Shown here: in pieces, positions 1 through 7,275 of the stretch | Numbering within the stretch: position 1 is the stretch's first letter | Layout: the number at the start of each line of letters is the position of its first letter | DNA from: JADFXI01 sp963784135 | Lineage (GTDB): Bacteria; Nitrospirota; Thermodesulfovibrionia; Thermodesulfovibrionales; Dissulfurispiraceae | Direction of reading: 5' to 3' | NCBI GenBank assembly: GCA_963784135.1 | Contig: CAWAQG010000006.1 | Coordinates: 62,001 to 126,000, forward strand | DNA length: 64,000 nt | Made by a program: the position numbers and the translations under genes | Notes under the pieces: generated by a model | Told to the model about the DNA's origin: nothing | Seen by the model: the letters and a program-made list of their open reading frames with translations, nothing else | The model's database searches: none

Positions 1-99
1 GATGATCTGAAGCGCACCCTCTGCGCATGACTGGACACACTCCCCGCAGCCGTTACAAAGGTCTTCGTTGATCTCCACAATCTTTCTCATTGTCCCCAT
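1..99 (-). CDS. 4Fe-4S ferredoxin-type protein, N-terminal part (cut by window edge)
   Basis: Only the first 33 codons lie in the window; the gene runs off the left edge. The visible residues contain CNGCGECVQSC, the CxxCxxCxxxC pattern that binds one [4Fe-4S] cluster in bacterial ferredoxin domains. The ATG at 99 is preceded by a strong GAGGAGGAA ribosome binding site; an in-frame ATG lies at 90. The protein probably has further domains, because this kind of start (short strand, ferredoxin motif, EGALQI) is common in multidomain electron-transfer proteins, so its exact function cannot be told. An FNR-like box lies about 100 bases upstream. Confidence 0.75.
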   Translation of the reverse strand, partial: MGTMRKIVEINEDLCNGCGECVQSCAEGALQII

Positions 100-399
100 G
101 GTACTCTTCCTCCTCGTGTAGTAACATTACCATCTGCCTTACCGGGCGCCGGCGTACCGCTTACCCTGTTTTTATTATAACAGGGGGTGCAGAGACAGTC
201 CTTGACTTAAATCAACAAAGTGAAAAATAAACGCCCCCGCGCTGCCTCACGTAAAAATCACGTCCAAATAAATCCGTTCGTTAAAAGAGGGGAATGTACC
301 GAGGCGTGTACATGGACAAGTTACTTTAACACTCATCCTTAGATAAAAGTTATGATGCAGGTCATACACAAATTGAGCAATAGCTCTCATAATAGGACG
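100..399. other. Intergenic region between divergent redox genes
   Basis: About 300 bases without a convincing gene separate the leftward ferredoxin gene from the rightward cytochrome gene. The only structured element I see is the FNR-like palindrome at 202-215. The stretch around 165-180 (ccctgtttttattataac) is AT-rich and could hold promoter elements. Confidence 0.5.
202..215. promoter_or_regulatory. FNR/CRP-type binding site candidate
   Basis: The sequence TTGACTTAAATCAA matches the FNR consensus TTGAT-N4-ATCAA at nine of ten defined positions. It sits between the divergent ferredoxin and cytochrome genes. A Crp/Fnr-family regulator with the FNR recognition residues is encoded about 2.2 kb away, so it may act here. 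Confidence 0.45.
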
Positions 400-636
400 A
401 TGAAAACGTTGTTGCTTTTAATATTGTTGATCGCTGCATCGATTGCTGCTGCCGGACGAGAAGCCTCCAGCTGCAACGTTTGCCATAGCAAGGACCCCAA
501 GATGGTCAGAATGCATGAGGAAGTGGGCTTCAAAGATTGCTTTAAATGCCACGGACAGGGATTGGAAAAGACACCCGAACGGCAGAAGGCCCAGATGATA
601 GGCGACGAGCGATGTATCCCCTGTCATAAAAAATAA
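400..636 (+). CDS. Small periplasmic triheme c-type cytochrome
   Basis: The 78-residue product has a signal peptide (residues 1 to about 19, a Leu/Ile/Ala-rich core) and three CxxCH heme-c motifs: CNVCH (25-29), CFKCH (47-51) and CIPCH (72-76). Such small multiheme proteins shuttle electrons in the periplasm of anaerobic respirers. I chose the ATG at 400 because it follows AGGA and gives a clean signal peptide; an in-frame ATG at 352 would add 16 polar residues in front. Other methionines or histidines (for example H39) could be distal ligands. The electron partner is unknown. Confidence 0.8.
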   Translation: MKTLLLLILLIAASIAAAGREASSCNVCHSKDPKMVRMHEEVGFKDCFKCHGQGLEKTPERQKAQMIGDERCIPCHKK

Positions 637-778
637 CTTGTGGAACTTCTACGCACGAAAATGTCATTGTATTTTTTACCAATTGATAAGTCCGGCTAAA
701 AAGGAGAGAATATGAGAGTTCACGTTCTTCATATCTGACTCGGTCCATTGGCTGAGCGGCCCAACGGCCCGATGTTAT

Positions 779-792
779 TTGACTTATGTCAA
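779..792. promoter_or_regulatory. FNR/DNR-type binding site candidate
   Basis: TTGACTTATGTCAA is a perfect palindrome (TTGAC-N4-GTCAA) of the FNR/DNR type. It lies 35 bases upstream of the small reading frame at 827 and about 245 bases upstream of the cupin gene. It is the second such site within 600 bases of the one at 202-215. Confidence 0.45.
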
Positions 793-826
793 AGTCAGAT
801 AAATTGTCTTCTGATAGGATATAACT

Positions 827-997
827 ATGAAAGAGAGCTGCCCAGGAAGCAGGGGAATAAGGAATCCGTACCCGGAAGAATTGATTTGTGCCTTCTGCAC
901 CAGAATAGTTAACCATAATATACCGATCAAATTTGTTAATGCCTTTATCAATCCTCAAAAGTTGAGGGCAGAGAAGTCTGCGGCAAGCAGCAAGTGA
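827..997 (+). CDS. Possible short zinc-ribbon protein, maybe truncated
   Basis: This 56-residue frame starts with a segment reading CPGSRGIRNPYPEELICAFC. It resembles the start of a family of small bacterial zinc-ribbon proteins that open with CPGS, a basic NPxPE stretch and CxxC. After the CAFC pair the similarity ends and no second CxxC follows, so the metal site looks incomplete. The gene may be broken or divergent. There is only a weak ribosome binding site. The upstream FNR-like palindrome at 779-792 argues that something here is transcribed. Between 637 and 826 I see nothing else. Confidence 0.35.
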   Translation: MKESCPGSRGIRNPYPEELICAFCTRIVNHNIPIKFVNAFINPQKLRAEKSAASSK

Positions 998-1035
998 CAA
1001 CGACAGATTCTAATACTATAGAACAGGAGGATACT

Positions 1036-1350
1036 ATGGAAGTGCTCAATCTCAAGCAGTTGATTAAATTTCAACCTGACAAGATTTCAAGGGAGATGCT
1101 TTCCGACAAGCCTGAAATGCGTATAGCCCTGATGTGTCTTGATAAAGGGCAAAAGCTCGATCCGCATAAGGCGCCGCTCAGGCTGCTTATGTACTGTGTC
1201 GAGGGGAAAGGTACGTTTACTGTCGGTGATGAGCGCATAGAGGCCGAAGAAAAAACATGCATTCTCTGCGACCCTATGGTGCAACATGGATTTGAGGCAA
1301 ATAAAGGTGAAAAACTGGTAGTGATGGCGGTAGTAACACCGGTCGAATAG
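1036..1350 (+). CDS. Small cupin-domain protein
   Basis: The 104-residue product has the size and pattern of a single-domain cupin: a β-rich protein with LDPHKAP near residue 42, then G-T-F-T-V-G-D-E, and a late Q-H-G-F segment that matches the second cupin motif. The first motif has only one clear histidine and the second has one, so metal binding is uncertain. CAGGAGG lies just upstream of the ATG at 1036, which fixes the start; the in-frame upstream codons from 994 lack a ribosome site. Its neighbours (cytochrome, FNR-type regulator) suggest a redox or stress role, but the substrate is unknown. Confidence 0.7.
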   Translation: MEVLNLKQLIKFQPDKISREMLSDKPEMRIALMCLDKGQKLDPHKAPLRLLMYCVEGKGTFTVGDERIEAEEKTCILCDPMVQHGFEANKGEKLVVMAVVTPVE

Positions 1351-1353
1351 TAA

Positions 1354-1713
1354 ATGAGTAAAATTGATCGATCAGTTATCAGAAAACAGAGCTTGCTGGT
1401 TCAGTGGTCTGTTTTTGCCATGGGACTCTATGCGGGCATCACATTTTATTTTTTTGCTGCTGCACTTGAAAGAGGTATTACTCCAACCATGGGCCGGGCT
1501 CCTCGTGTGCGGGACCAGATAACGCAGATAGCCACGGCTGTGGACGAACAATCTGCAGCATCTGAAGAGGTCGCGCGTAATATTGAAAGGTCATCTTCGA
1601 TATCGCATGACCTTGAGGGCATGTCCGGAGATGTGATGTGTCAAGTCAATGAACTGGTGCGAATAGCTGACGCTCTCAAGCATTCTACCAAAGGATTCAA
1701 AACTAAATCTTAA
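1354..1713 (+). pseudogene. Chimeric remnant: membrane anchor joined to a chemoreceptor tail
   Basis: The first half (residues 1-50) has one membrane segment (about 18-38) followed by E-R-G-I-T-P-T-M-G-R-A-P-R-V. This resembles the N-terminus of membrane 4Fe-4S (NapH-like) proteins, in which a transmembrane helix is followed by R-P-P-G-V. From about residue 52 the sequence changes to ITQIATAVDEQSAASEEVA, a typical piece of the methyl-accepting chemotaxis signalling domain, ending in a normal receptor-like tail. Neither half is complete: the iron-sulfur part and the receptor sensor, HAMP and adaptation regions are missing. The reading frame is open across the join, so an in-frame deletion fusing two genes is the simplest view. 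It starts 3 bases after the cupin stop. Confidence 0.55.
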
Positions 1714-1832
1714 AAACCACAACGGTATTTCACACTGAGGGAAATCTGATTCTGTGAGCCCGCTGCTCCAAGGAAGAATTTCACTTTATGCTTACCCTAA
1801 GTTTGCACAGAGAGGACATGCCACGTTCTGAA

Positions 1833-2312
1833 TCAAAGAATGAGACTTGCAATTACCCCTGCCGCCATGATCAATATCGCTCCGGACACAGAAAACAGCC
1901 CGGCCAAACACATTTTTATATCCTGCATGGACAGCCTTCCAGCCCAAAACAGCTGGGTTATCAGCCATAAGAAGAGCAGGTCAGCCAGGGAAGGAGAGGC
2001 GAACCGTTCGAGAGAAAGAGTAATATAAACCTTTGGCGCCTCGATTACTGCATGCATGATAAGGTAATACTTCAGGAGCATATAAAGCGCCACCCACCAG
2101 ACGAGCGGGGCAGCGCCTATAAATATCCAGAAAACCTTATACCTGACCGCCGCACTCACACTGCCGAAAATAAGATTGTCCCCCTCTCTTCGGGGGATTA
2201 TATTAAAGCCTTTAGCGCTGCCGAAGAGGAGCGCACAGGCCCAGTGAGCGAACTCATGGGCAAAAGTGCCGGGGAAGTAAAGGATGATCTTAAGGGCAAG
2301 TTTCAGGTCCAT
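1833..2312 (-). CDS. Small M50-like membrane protein with HEFAH motif
   Basis: The 159-residue product is hydrophobic with about four membrane segments. Near its N-terminus it carries HEFAHW, the HExxH zinc-binding motif of membrane-embedded M50-like metalloproteases. No clear second motif (NxxPxxxxDG) is visible and the protein is shorter than site-2 proteases. It may be a minimal relative (compare small 'HEFAHW' membrane proteins of unknown function) or have lost proteolysis. It lies convergent to the remnant at 1354 and divergent from the Crp/Fnr gene, with only about 60 bases between their starts. Substrate and role unknown. Confidence 0.55.
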   Translation of the reverse strand: MDLKLALKIILYFPGTFAHEFAHWACALLFGSAKGFNIIPRREGDNLIFGSVSAAVRYKVFWIFIGAAPLVWWVALYMLLKYYLIMHAVIEAPKVYITLSLERFASPSLADLLFLWLITQLFWAGRLSMQDIKMCLAGLFSVSGAILIMAAGVIASLIL

Positions 2313-2375
2313 TGTAAAATAGAATTATTCTTTCCGTCCTGTTTATGCATTTACGGTTATAATATACAATATTCC

Positions 2376-3059
2376 ATGAATATTGTTGATCTTATTGCCG
2401 GGATTACTCTTTTCCAGGGCCTCCCCAGGGAGCAGCTTGAGGAAGTGGTGGATATTACCTCAGACCGGACGTTCCAGAAGGGACAGACCGTTTTCTCCGA
2501 GGGGGAGGAGGCTTCGGGTTTTTATGTTGTTATTTCCGGCCAGGTCAAGATTTTCAAGCTTTCTTCAGAGGGGAAAGAACAAATATTGCATTTTGTGACA
2601 CGCGGCGAATCTTTCGGAGAGGTGCCCATGTTTACAGGCGGGCGCTTTCCTGCCCATGCCGAAACAGTAGAGAGGAGCAGGCTCTTCTTTTTTCCAAGGG
2701 CGTTTTTTCTGGAACTGATCAGGACGGACCCGTCTCTTGCGATGAATATGCTTGCCGATCTTTCAAAAAGGCTGAGGCGCTTTACTCTGCTTGTGGAAGA
2801 GCTCTCGCTGAAAGAAGTCCCTTCCAGACTGGCAGCGTACATTCTTTATTTGGGCGGGAGCGAGAAAGGTCCGGGTGAAATCGAACTTTCTATTACGAAG
2901 GGCCAGCTTGCGGGCCTCCTCGGCACAATTCCGGAAACGATATCGCGCATTCTCGGCAAGATGAGCAGCCAGGATATTATCAAGGTCCGGGGCCGCAAAA
3001 TAAGTATAATTAACAGGAAGAAACTGGAAGACCTTGCGGCAGGAGAAAAGCTTATCTGA
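2376..3059 (+). CDS. Crp/Fnr-family transcription regulator
   Basis: The 227-residue product has an N-terminal cyclic-nucleotide-binding fold (residues 1-115, including GQVKIFKLS and ESFGEVPMF), a dimerisation helix, and a C-terminal winged helix (about 150-220). The recognition helix reads PETISRIL; the E..SR residues are those FNR uses to read TTGAT half sites. There is no cysteine in the whole protein, so it cannot hold an FNR-type [4Fe-4S] cluster and may sense heme/NO or a small ligand instead. The true start is the ATG at 2376; the frame is open upstream to 2052 but the extra residues do not look like the family. It overlaps the end of tupC by 8 bases, tail to tail. Confidence 0.85.
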   Translation: MNIVDLIAGITLFQGLPREQLEEVVDITSDRTFQKGQTVFSEGEEASGFYVVISGQVKIFKLSSEGKEQILHFVTRGESFGEVPMFTGGRFPAHAETVERSRLFFFPRAFFLELIRTDPSLAMNMLADLSKRLRRFTLLVEELSLKEVPSRLAAYILYLGGSEKGPGEIELSITKGQLAGLLGTIPETISRILGKMSSQDIIKVRGRKISIINRKKLEDLAAGEKLI

Positions 3060-3699
3060 TCCTCCCGTCTTTCATGACCAGCAAGCGGTCGGCAAGGCGT
3101 TTGACCTGATCGTTATCATGCGTGGCTATTACAACAATGGATTTGTTCCCCGACTTAAGCGATCCGAGGATGCTCTCAATGATTTTTGTGTTTTTAGTAT
3201 CTACCGAAGCCGTGGGCTCATCAAGGAAGAGAATGTCAGGCTCTATGACGAGAGCTCTTGCAATGCCGAGTCTTTTTGTCTCACCGCTCGATAGAGTAAG
3301 GGCGTTCTGATGACTCTTGTGCGCAAGACCGACGAATTCGAGAGCGCGCCGGGTCTTTTCCAATATGGAGGCTTTGTCGGTATTCCTTATCCTCAAGCCG
3401 TAAGCTGCATTCTTCATGACCGTTGTGTTAAAGATGCCGACTTTGGGAAGCACAAGGGTCATCCTGCGTTTCATATCTATATTCTCTTTGAGCTTTGGGC
3501 CTTCCGCAGAAAAAGTGACCGAACCGCTGTCAGGCTGCTCGATAAGTGCGCAGATTCTGAGGAAAGTTGATTTGCCGCAGCCGTTGGGTCCTGTCAGTAC
3601 ATATGTTCCCGCACCATCGAACAAGAAAGAGCAATGGTCCAGCACTGTATCGCCGTTATAACTTTTTGTCAGTTCCGATACTTGCAAGGTAAGGCCCAT
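3052..3699 (-). CDS. tupC: Tungstate-type ABC transporter, ATP-binding subunit
   Basis: The 215-residue ATPase has a Walker A GPNGCGKST (about 38-46), an ABC signature LSSGETKRL, a Walker B ILFLDEPTAS and a switch histidine in VIATHD. It powers import by the permease encoded directly upstream (9-base gap). The substrate is inferred from the nearby TupA-type binding protein, whose family takes up tungstate with very high affinity; molybdate cannot be excluded. It lacks the C-terminal regulatory TOBE domain of ModC, which fits TupC. The gene ends inside the convergent Crp/Fnr gene. Confidence 0.8.
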   Translation of the reverse strand: MGLTLQVSELTKSYNGDTVLDHCSFLFDGAGTYVLTGPNGCGKSTFLRICALIEQPDSGSVTFSAEGPKLKENIDMKRRMTLVLPKVGIFNTTVMKNAAYGLRIRNTDKASILEKTRRALEFVGLAHKSHQNALTLSSGETKRLGIARALVIEPDILFLDEPTASVDTKNTKIIESILGSLKSGNKSIVVIATHDNDQVKRLADRLLVMKDGRIR

Positions 3700-3707
3700 C
3701 TTTGTAA

Positions 3708-4412
3708 TTATATTGCTCCTTTCTTTTGCACTACGTGCAGCATGCTGTTTATAAGCAAAGAGAGCGCCAGAAGGATGATGCCCAGCGCGAGCGCCAGTTC
3801 AAAGTTCCCCTTGTCGGTTTCGAGCGCTATGGTGGTGGTCATGACCCTCGTGTACCCGGCAATATTTCCCCCCACAATCAGTATCGCTCCGACCTCTGCC
3901 ATTACTCTTCCGAAGGCTGCAATGATGCCGGACATTATCCCGTACCTCGCTTCTTTGATAACGGTAACAGTGACCTGTAAAGGGGTTGCGCCGAGCGTCA
4001 ACGAGGCTTGCCTGATAAGGGGGTCTACATTGACAATGGCGGAATGGCAGAGTGCCGTTACAATGGGAAAGGCAAGGATGGCCTGTGCGACTATCATGGC
4101 GGAGGGAGAGTAGAGCAGCCCCATAAAACCGAGGGGGCCGCTCCGGGAGAGCAGCAAATACAAGAAAAGCCCAACCACCACGGGCGGCAGCCCCATGAAC
4201 GTGTTCATAAGACTGATAAGCAGCCCGCGTGCCGGGAGCTTTTTGAGACTTATTAAAGCGCCGAAGGGAAGGCCGAGAGCGGTCGCAATGAACAGGGCGG
4301 TAAAGGAAACAGCGATAGACAGGAGTATAATTCCCAGCAGTTCAGGGTTGAAGCTGACGATAAGGGTAAGGGCTTTCCCGAGTCCCTCCAGTAGCGGCGA
4401 CATATAATGCAT
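3708..4412 (-). CDS. tupB: Tungstate-type ABC transporter, permease subunit
   Basis: The 234-residue membrane protein has five or six hydrophobic segments and the cytoplasmic loop EARYGIMSGIIAAFGRVMAE, which contains the EAA-type loop that docks the ATPase. It belongs to the BPD_transp_1 family. A start at 4403 (three codons in) is also possible. It is transcribed with tupC and divergently from tupA, an arrangement that splits one transporter over two promoters facing each other. The A/I/G-rich C-terminal part is typical of TupB. Confidence 0.8.
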   Translation of the reverse strand: MHYMSPLLEGLGKALTLIVSFNPELLGIILLSIAVSFTALFIATALGLPFGALISLKKLPARGLLISLMNTFMGLPPVVVGLFLYLLLSRSGPLGFMGLLYSPSAMIVAQAILAFPIVTALCHSAIVNVDPLIRQASLTLGATPLQVTVTVIKEARYGIMSGIIAAFGRVMAEVGAILIVGGNIAGYTRVMTTTIALETDKGNFELALALGIILLALSLLINSMLHVVQKKGAI

Positions 4413-4454
4413 TATAAAAGAAAACAGGGGGTCGAGTCATGTTTATTGTGGGTG

Positions 4455-4468
4455 CGTTATAATATAGC
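4455..4468. promoter_or_regulatory. Candidate oxyanion-responsive operator between tupB and tupA
   Basis: The sequence CGTTATAATATAGC is an imperfect inverted repeat built from CGTTATA and TATAGC half sites. ModE-family and TunR-type regulators of molybdate and tungstate genes bind TATA-containing inverted repeats of this look. Its place between the divergent tupB and tupA starts (85 bases apart) supports a regulatory role, but the motif is AT-rich and may also simply be a -10 region. Confidence 0.3.
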
Positions 4469-4497
4469 ATTATTCTGGAGATCGGGAGGAGAATGAT

Positions 4498-5319
4498 ATG
4501 ATGAAACTGAAAGTCTTTTTCTTGTTGCTTTTGTCGGCGCTCATGTTCACCGGCGGAATTGTTCATGCCGGGACAAAGATACTCTGCGCCTCAACAACCA
4601 GTACGCAGAACTCCGGACTGTACGATTATCTTCTGCCCTTATTTGAGAAGAGAAGCGGGATTAAAGTTGACGTTGTTGCCGTGGGCACCGGCGCGGCCAT
4701 TGAAATAGGGAAAAGAGGCGATGCCGACGTCGTCTTTGTACACGCAAAAGAGCAGGAGCTGAAAGCTGTTGAAGAGGGATATTTTGTAGACCGCCACGAC
4801 GTTATGTACAATGATTTTGTCATCATAGGACCTCCGGATGACCCCGCAAAAGTACGAAGCCTGAAATCAGCCGCAGAGGCTTTCAGGAGGATTGCCGGCT
4901 CATCGGTCCCCTTTGTGTCGAGGGGTGACAACTCAGGCACGAATACAAAGGAATTGTCCATATGGAAGAAAGCGGGCCTCGATCCAAAAGGCGGGAAATG
5001 GTATCTGGACGTGGGGCAGGGGATGGAAAAAACCCAGAGGATAGCAAATGAAAAACGCGCCTACACTCTTACCGACAGGGGCACGTGGCTTGCCGTCAAA
5101 GATAAGGACAGGCTCGATATGGTTATTGTGCTTGAGGGAGACCCCGCCTTATTCAATCAATACGGCGTTATGGCGGTGAATCCACGGAAGCATAAGCACG
5201 TCAAATACAGCGAGGCAATGACATTTATAAATTGGGTCATATCAAAAGAGGGTCAACAGGCTATCGCATCTTACAAAGATAAGAACGGTAATGCCCTTTT
5301 TATTCCCGACGCACAGTAA
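4498..5319 (+). CDS. tupA: Tungstate ABC transporter, periplasmic binding protein
   Basis: The 273-residue product starts with a signal peptide (about 1-25, ending at HAG) and then ILCASTTSTQNSGLYDYLLP. The TTST motif is the oxyanion-binding signature of TupA. VGTGAAIEIGKRGDADVVFVH and SRGDNSGTN, also typical, follow at about 60 and 140. It captures tungstate in the periplasm for TupBC. GGGAGGAG lies just before the two ATG codons at 4498 and 4501. Tungstate is used for tungsten enzymes such as aldehyde oxidoreductases and some formate dehydrogenases; none is encoded in this window. Confidence 0.88.
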   Translation: MMKLKVFFLLLLSALMFTGGIVHAGTKILCASTTSTQNSGLYDYLLPLFEKRSGIKVDVVAVGTGAAIEIGKRGDADVVFVHAKEQELKAVEEGYFVDRHDVMYNDFVIIGPPDDPAKVRSLKSAAEAFRRIAGSSVPFVSRGDNSGTNTKELSIWKKAGLDPKGGKWYLDVGQGMEKTQRIANEKRAYTLTDRGTWLAVKDKDRLDMVIVLEGDPALFNQYGVMAVNPRKHKHVKYSEAMTFINWVISKEGQQAIASYKDKNGNALFIPDAQ

Positions 5320-5334
5320 TAAAAGCGCGTTGAG

Positions 5335-5351
5335 CATAGTGCGTTTGCCCT
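5335..5351. repeat. Solo terminal repeat of the MITE family
   Basis: The 17 bases CATAGTGCGTTTGCCCT are identical to the right-end terminal repeat of the two complete MITEs at 42808-43002 and 52429-52624. No matching left end or body is found nearby. The repeat overlaps the stop codon of the broken kinase gene (TAG at 5350-5352). It may be what is left after deletion of a former copy. Confidence 0.6.
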
Positions 5352-5891
5352 ACTCCATAGCTTCTTCTATTTTGTGGATCAGTTCCATATGCTGAAAGGG
5401 CTTTTGGAGGAACCCCACAGTCCCTGATTTGAAGAGCTCCTGGAAATACTCGTCCTCTCCATAACCGCTGGAGATGAGCACTTTCACATCCGGTTTAATG
5501 GAACGCAGCTCTTTGAATACCTGCTTTCCTCCTTTACCCGGCATTATCATATCGAGCATCACCAGGTCGATGCTGTCCCTGTATTCGTTGAACATGCTGA
5601 TGCCCTCATTACCGGAAGTGGCCAGGTATACCTTATAATCGTAAGCTTCCAGAATGTCCTTGCCCAATTCTCTGACCATGTCTTCATCATCAATAATAAG
5701 TATAGTTGCCTTACTTTTTCTTTTGTCCGCAATGTCATCCATACTTTTCTCCTCAATAATACCATCCGCTACAGGGAGGTAAAGACGCATAGTTGTGCCG
5801 AGCCCGGGCTCCGAATAGACATTTAAATAGCCGCCGTGACTCTTTATGATACCATATACCATGGCGAGCCCCAAACCCGTGCCCTTTCCGA
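5350..5891 (-). pseudogene. Hybrid histidine kinase, 3' fragment (ATPase end and receiver)
   Basis: This is the downstream part of the kinase gene that is interrupted by the insertion element. It resumes at GKGTGLGLAMVYGIIKSHGG, the G2 box of the HATPase domain. A full receiver domain follows with acidic DDED, phospho-acceptor aspartate in VMLDMIMPGKGG and the lysine in LQKPF. Joined with the fragment at 7259-9043, after removing the element and one target copy, it gives a continuous 769-residue protein. In the present state the fragment has no natural start; the frame is open into the element up to 5958, so a short receiver-containing protein might still be made. Confidence 0.85.
5875..5891. 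repeat. Target-site duplication, left copy
   Basis: ACCCGTGCCCTTTCCGA (17 bases) is repeated exactly at 7259-7275, directly flanking the insertion element. It encodes part of the kinase G2 box (GKGTG). Confidence 0.88.
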
Positions 5892-7258
5892 TGTAGCGAG
5901 TTGATAAACTGTCCGTATCTGTAGCACATAAACTGTCCGGGTGGTATATGGATAGCAAGGGGGGCTATCCATGAAACGTTCGGCGGTGTTGCAGGAGGTA
6001 CGGAAAATGAGATTTGAAGAAGGTTATGAGGGCTGGAAGAGTGGACGGCTAACGCAGGAGGAAGCGGCGATGCTCCTTGGTGTCTGTGACAGGACATTTC
6101 GGCGATATCTGCTGAGGTATGCGGATAAAGGGATGGAGGGACTTATAGATAAGCGTTTAGGACAAATATCGCATCTGCGAGCACCAGTTGACGAAGTGAT
6201 GGCGCTATCGGATCTTTATAGAGGACGTTATTATGGTTTCAACGTCAAGCATTTTTTTAGCTGGTATCGCCGAGTTCATCAAGGAAACAGGAGCTACACA
6301 TGGGTCAAAAACACCCTCCAGGAAAAGGGATTGGTACCGAAAGGGGCACTGAAAGGGGCACACAGGAAAAGAAGGGTCAGGGCTCCCTATATCGGCATGA
6401 TGCTTCATCAGGATGGTTCCCGGCACCAGTGGGTTCCCGGCAAATTATGGGATTTGATCGTGACGATGGATGATGCCAGCAGTGAACACTACTCGATGTT
6501 TTTTGTTAAGGAAGAAGGCACACAAAGCAGCTTTCTGGGTGTAAAAGAGGTTATAGAGCAACACGGGTTGTTTGCTTCGTTGTATACGGATCGCGGAAGT
6601 CACTATTGGCATACACCGGAGGCTGGAGGGAAAGTGGACAAATCAAGTCTTACCCAGTTTGGTCGTGCAATGAGCCAACTGGGGATTAAGATGATCCCTG
6701 CGTATTCTCCTGAAGCCAGGGGCCGTTCTGAGCGAGCCTTCAGTACCCATCAAGATCGGCTGGTCAAGGAGCTTGCGATGGCGGGCATCACTGGGATGAA
6801 GCAGGCCAATGATTATCTTGCCAGTACATATATGCCGGCCCATAATGCCGAGTTCGCCGTTATCCCTCAAGAACCAGAGAGCGTGTTCGTGACTTGGGCA
6901 GGCACTGCCTTGGAAGACATCCTATGCGAACAGTATGACCGCACCGTCGGCAATGACAACTGTGTAAAGTTCGATGGACTAAAACTTCAGATCCCGCCAA
7001 ATCAATATCGTTGCCATTACGTCAGGGTCCAGGTAAGCGTTCATCGTTATCCCGACGGTAGACTTGCTATCTTTCATGGACCGAGAAAACTGGCTGCCTA
7101 TAACTCTAAAGGAAAGGAGATTGCAATTTGCTCACATGCAGCGGCATAAGCCTTAATAAAACTGAAATCGGTGGACTGCCATGTTCCATGCGCAGCCACC
7201 CTGCAGAACCGGACAGTTTATTTGCTCTAAAACCGGACAACTCTATTTGTTGACAACA
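5892..7258 (+). mobile_element. IS1202-like insertion sequence (1,367 bp)
   Basis: The element starts with TGTAGCG and ends with GACAACA. Its termini are imperfect inverted repeats in which TGT is followed about 15-20 bases inward by AACTGTCCG on the left and TTGTCCGG (inverted) on the right. A second internal AAACTGTCCGG copy near each end may be a further transposase-binding site. A 17-bp direct repeat flanks it exactly. One long transposase gene fills it. Long target duplications of about 15-18 bp are known for one branch of the IS1202 family (ISTde1-like), which fits. Removing it with one repeat copy restores the kinase reading frame. Confidence 0.88.
5971..7149 (+). CDS. Transposase of the IS1202-like family (ISNCY type)
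   Basis: The 392-residue product has an N-terminal helix-turn-helix region (TQEEAAMLLGVCDRTFRRYL, about 28-47) and an RNase-H-like integrase core. Likely catalytic acidic residues are the aspartate in VTMDDAS (about 166), the aspartate in YTDRGSHYW (about 205) and the glutamate in GRSERAFSTHQDRL (about 254), a DDE triad. A β-rich C-terminal domain follows. The spacing and the RGRSERAF motif match ISNCY/IS1202-type transposases. The gene appears intact, so the element may still move. GCAGGAGG at 5993-6000 lies inside the frame, so an alternative start at ATG 6007 is possible. Confidence 0.88.
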   Translation: MKRSAVLQEVRKMRFEEGYEGWKSGRLTQEEAAMLLGVCDRTFRRYLLRYADKGMEGLIDKRLGQISHLRAPVDEVMALSDLYRGRYYGFNVKHFFSWYRRVHQGNRSYTWVKNTLQEKGLVPKGALKGAHRKRRVRAPYIGMMLHQDGSRHQWVPGKLWDLIVTMDDASSEHYSMFFVKEEGTQSSFLGVKEVIEQHGLFASLYTDRGSHYWHTPEAGGKVDKSSLTQFGRAMSQLGIKMIPAYSPEARGRSERAFSTHQDRLVKELAMAGITGMKQANDYLASTYMPAHNAEFAVIPQEPESVFVTWAGTALEDILCEQYDRTVGNDNCVKFDGLKLQIPPNQYRCHYVRVQVSVHRYPDGRLAIFHGPRKLAAYNSKGKEIAICSHAAA

Positions 7259-7275
7259 ACCCGTGCCCTTTCCGA
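7259..7275. repeat. Target-site duplication, right copy
   Basis: Exact copy of the 17-base repeat at 5875-5891, at the right end of the IS1202-like element. Confidence 0.88.

Noticed and set aside
542..1000. 152-codon minus-strand frame in the 0.5-1 kb region
   Set aside because: It crosses the heme-motif end of the cytochrome gene and the intergenic palindrome and has no family pattern or ribosome site.
2052..2375. N-terminal extension of the Crp/Fnr protein by 108 residues
   Set aside because: This open stretch lies opposite the M50-like gene and its promoter and does not look like the family; the ATG at 2376 begins the domain.
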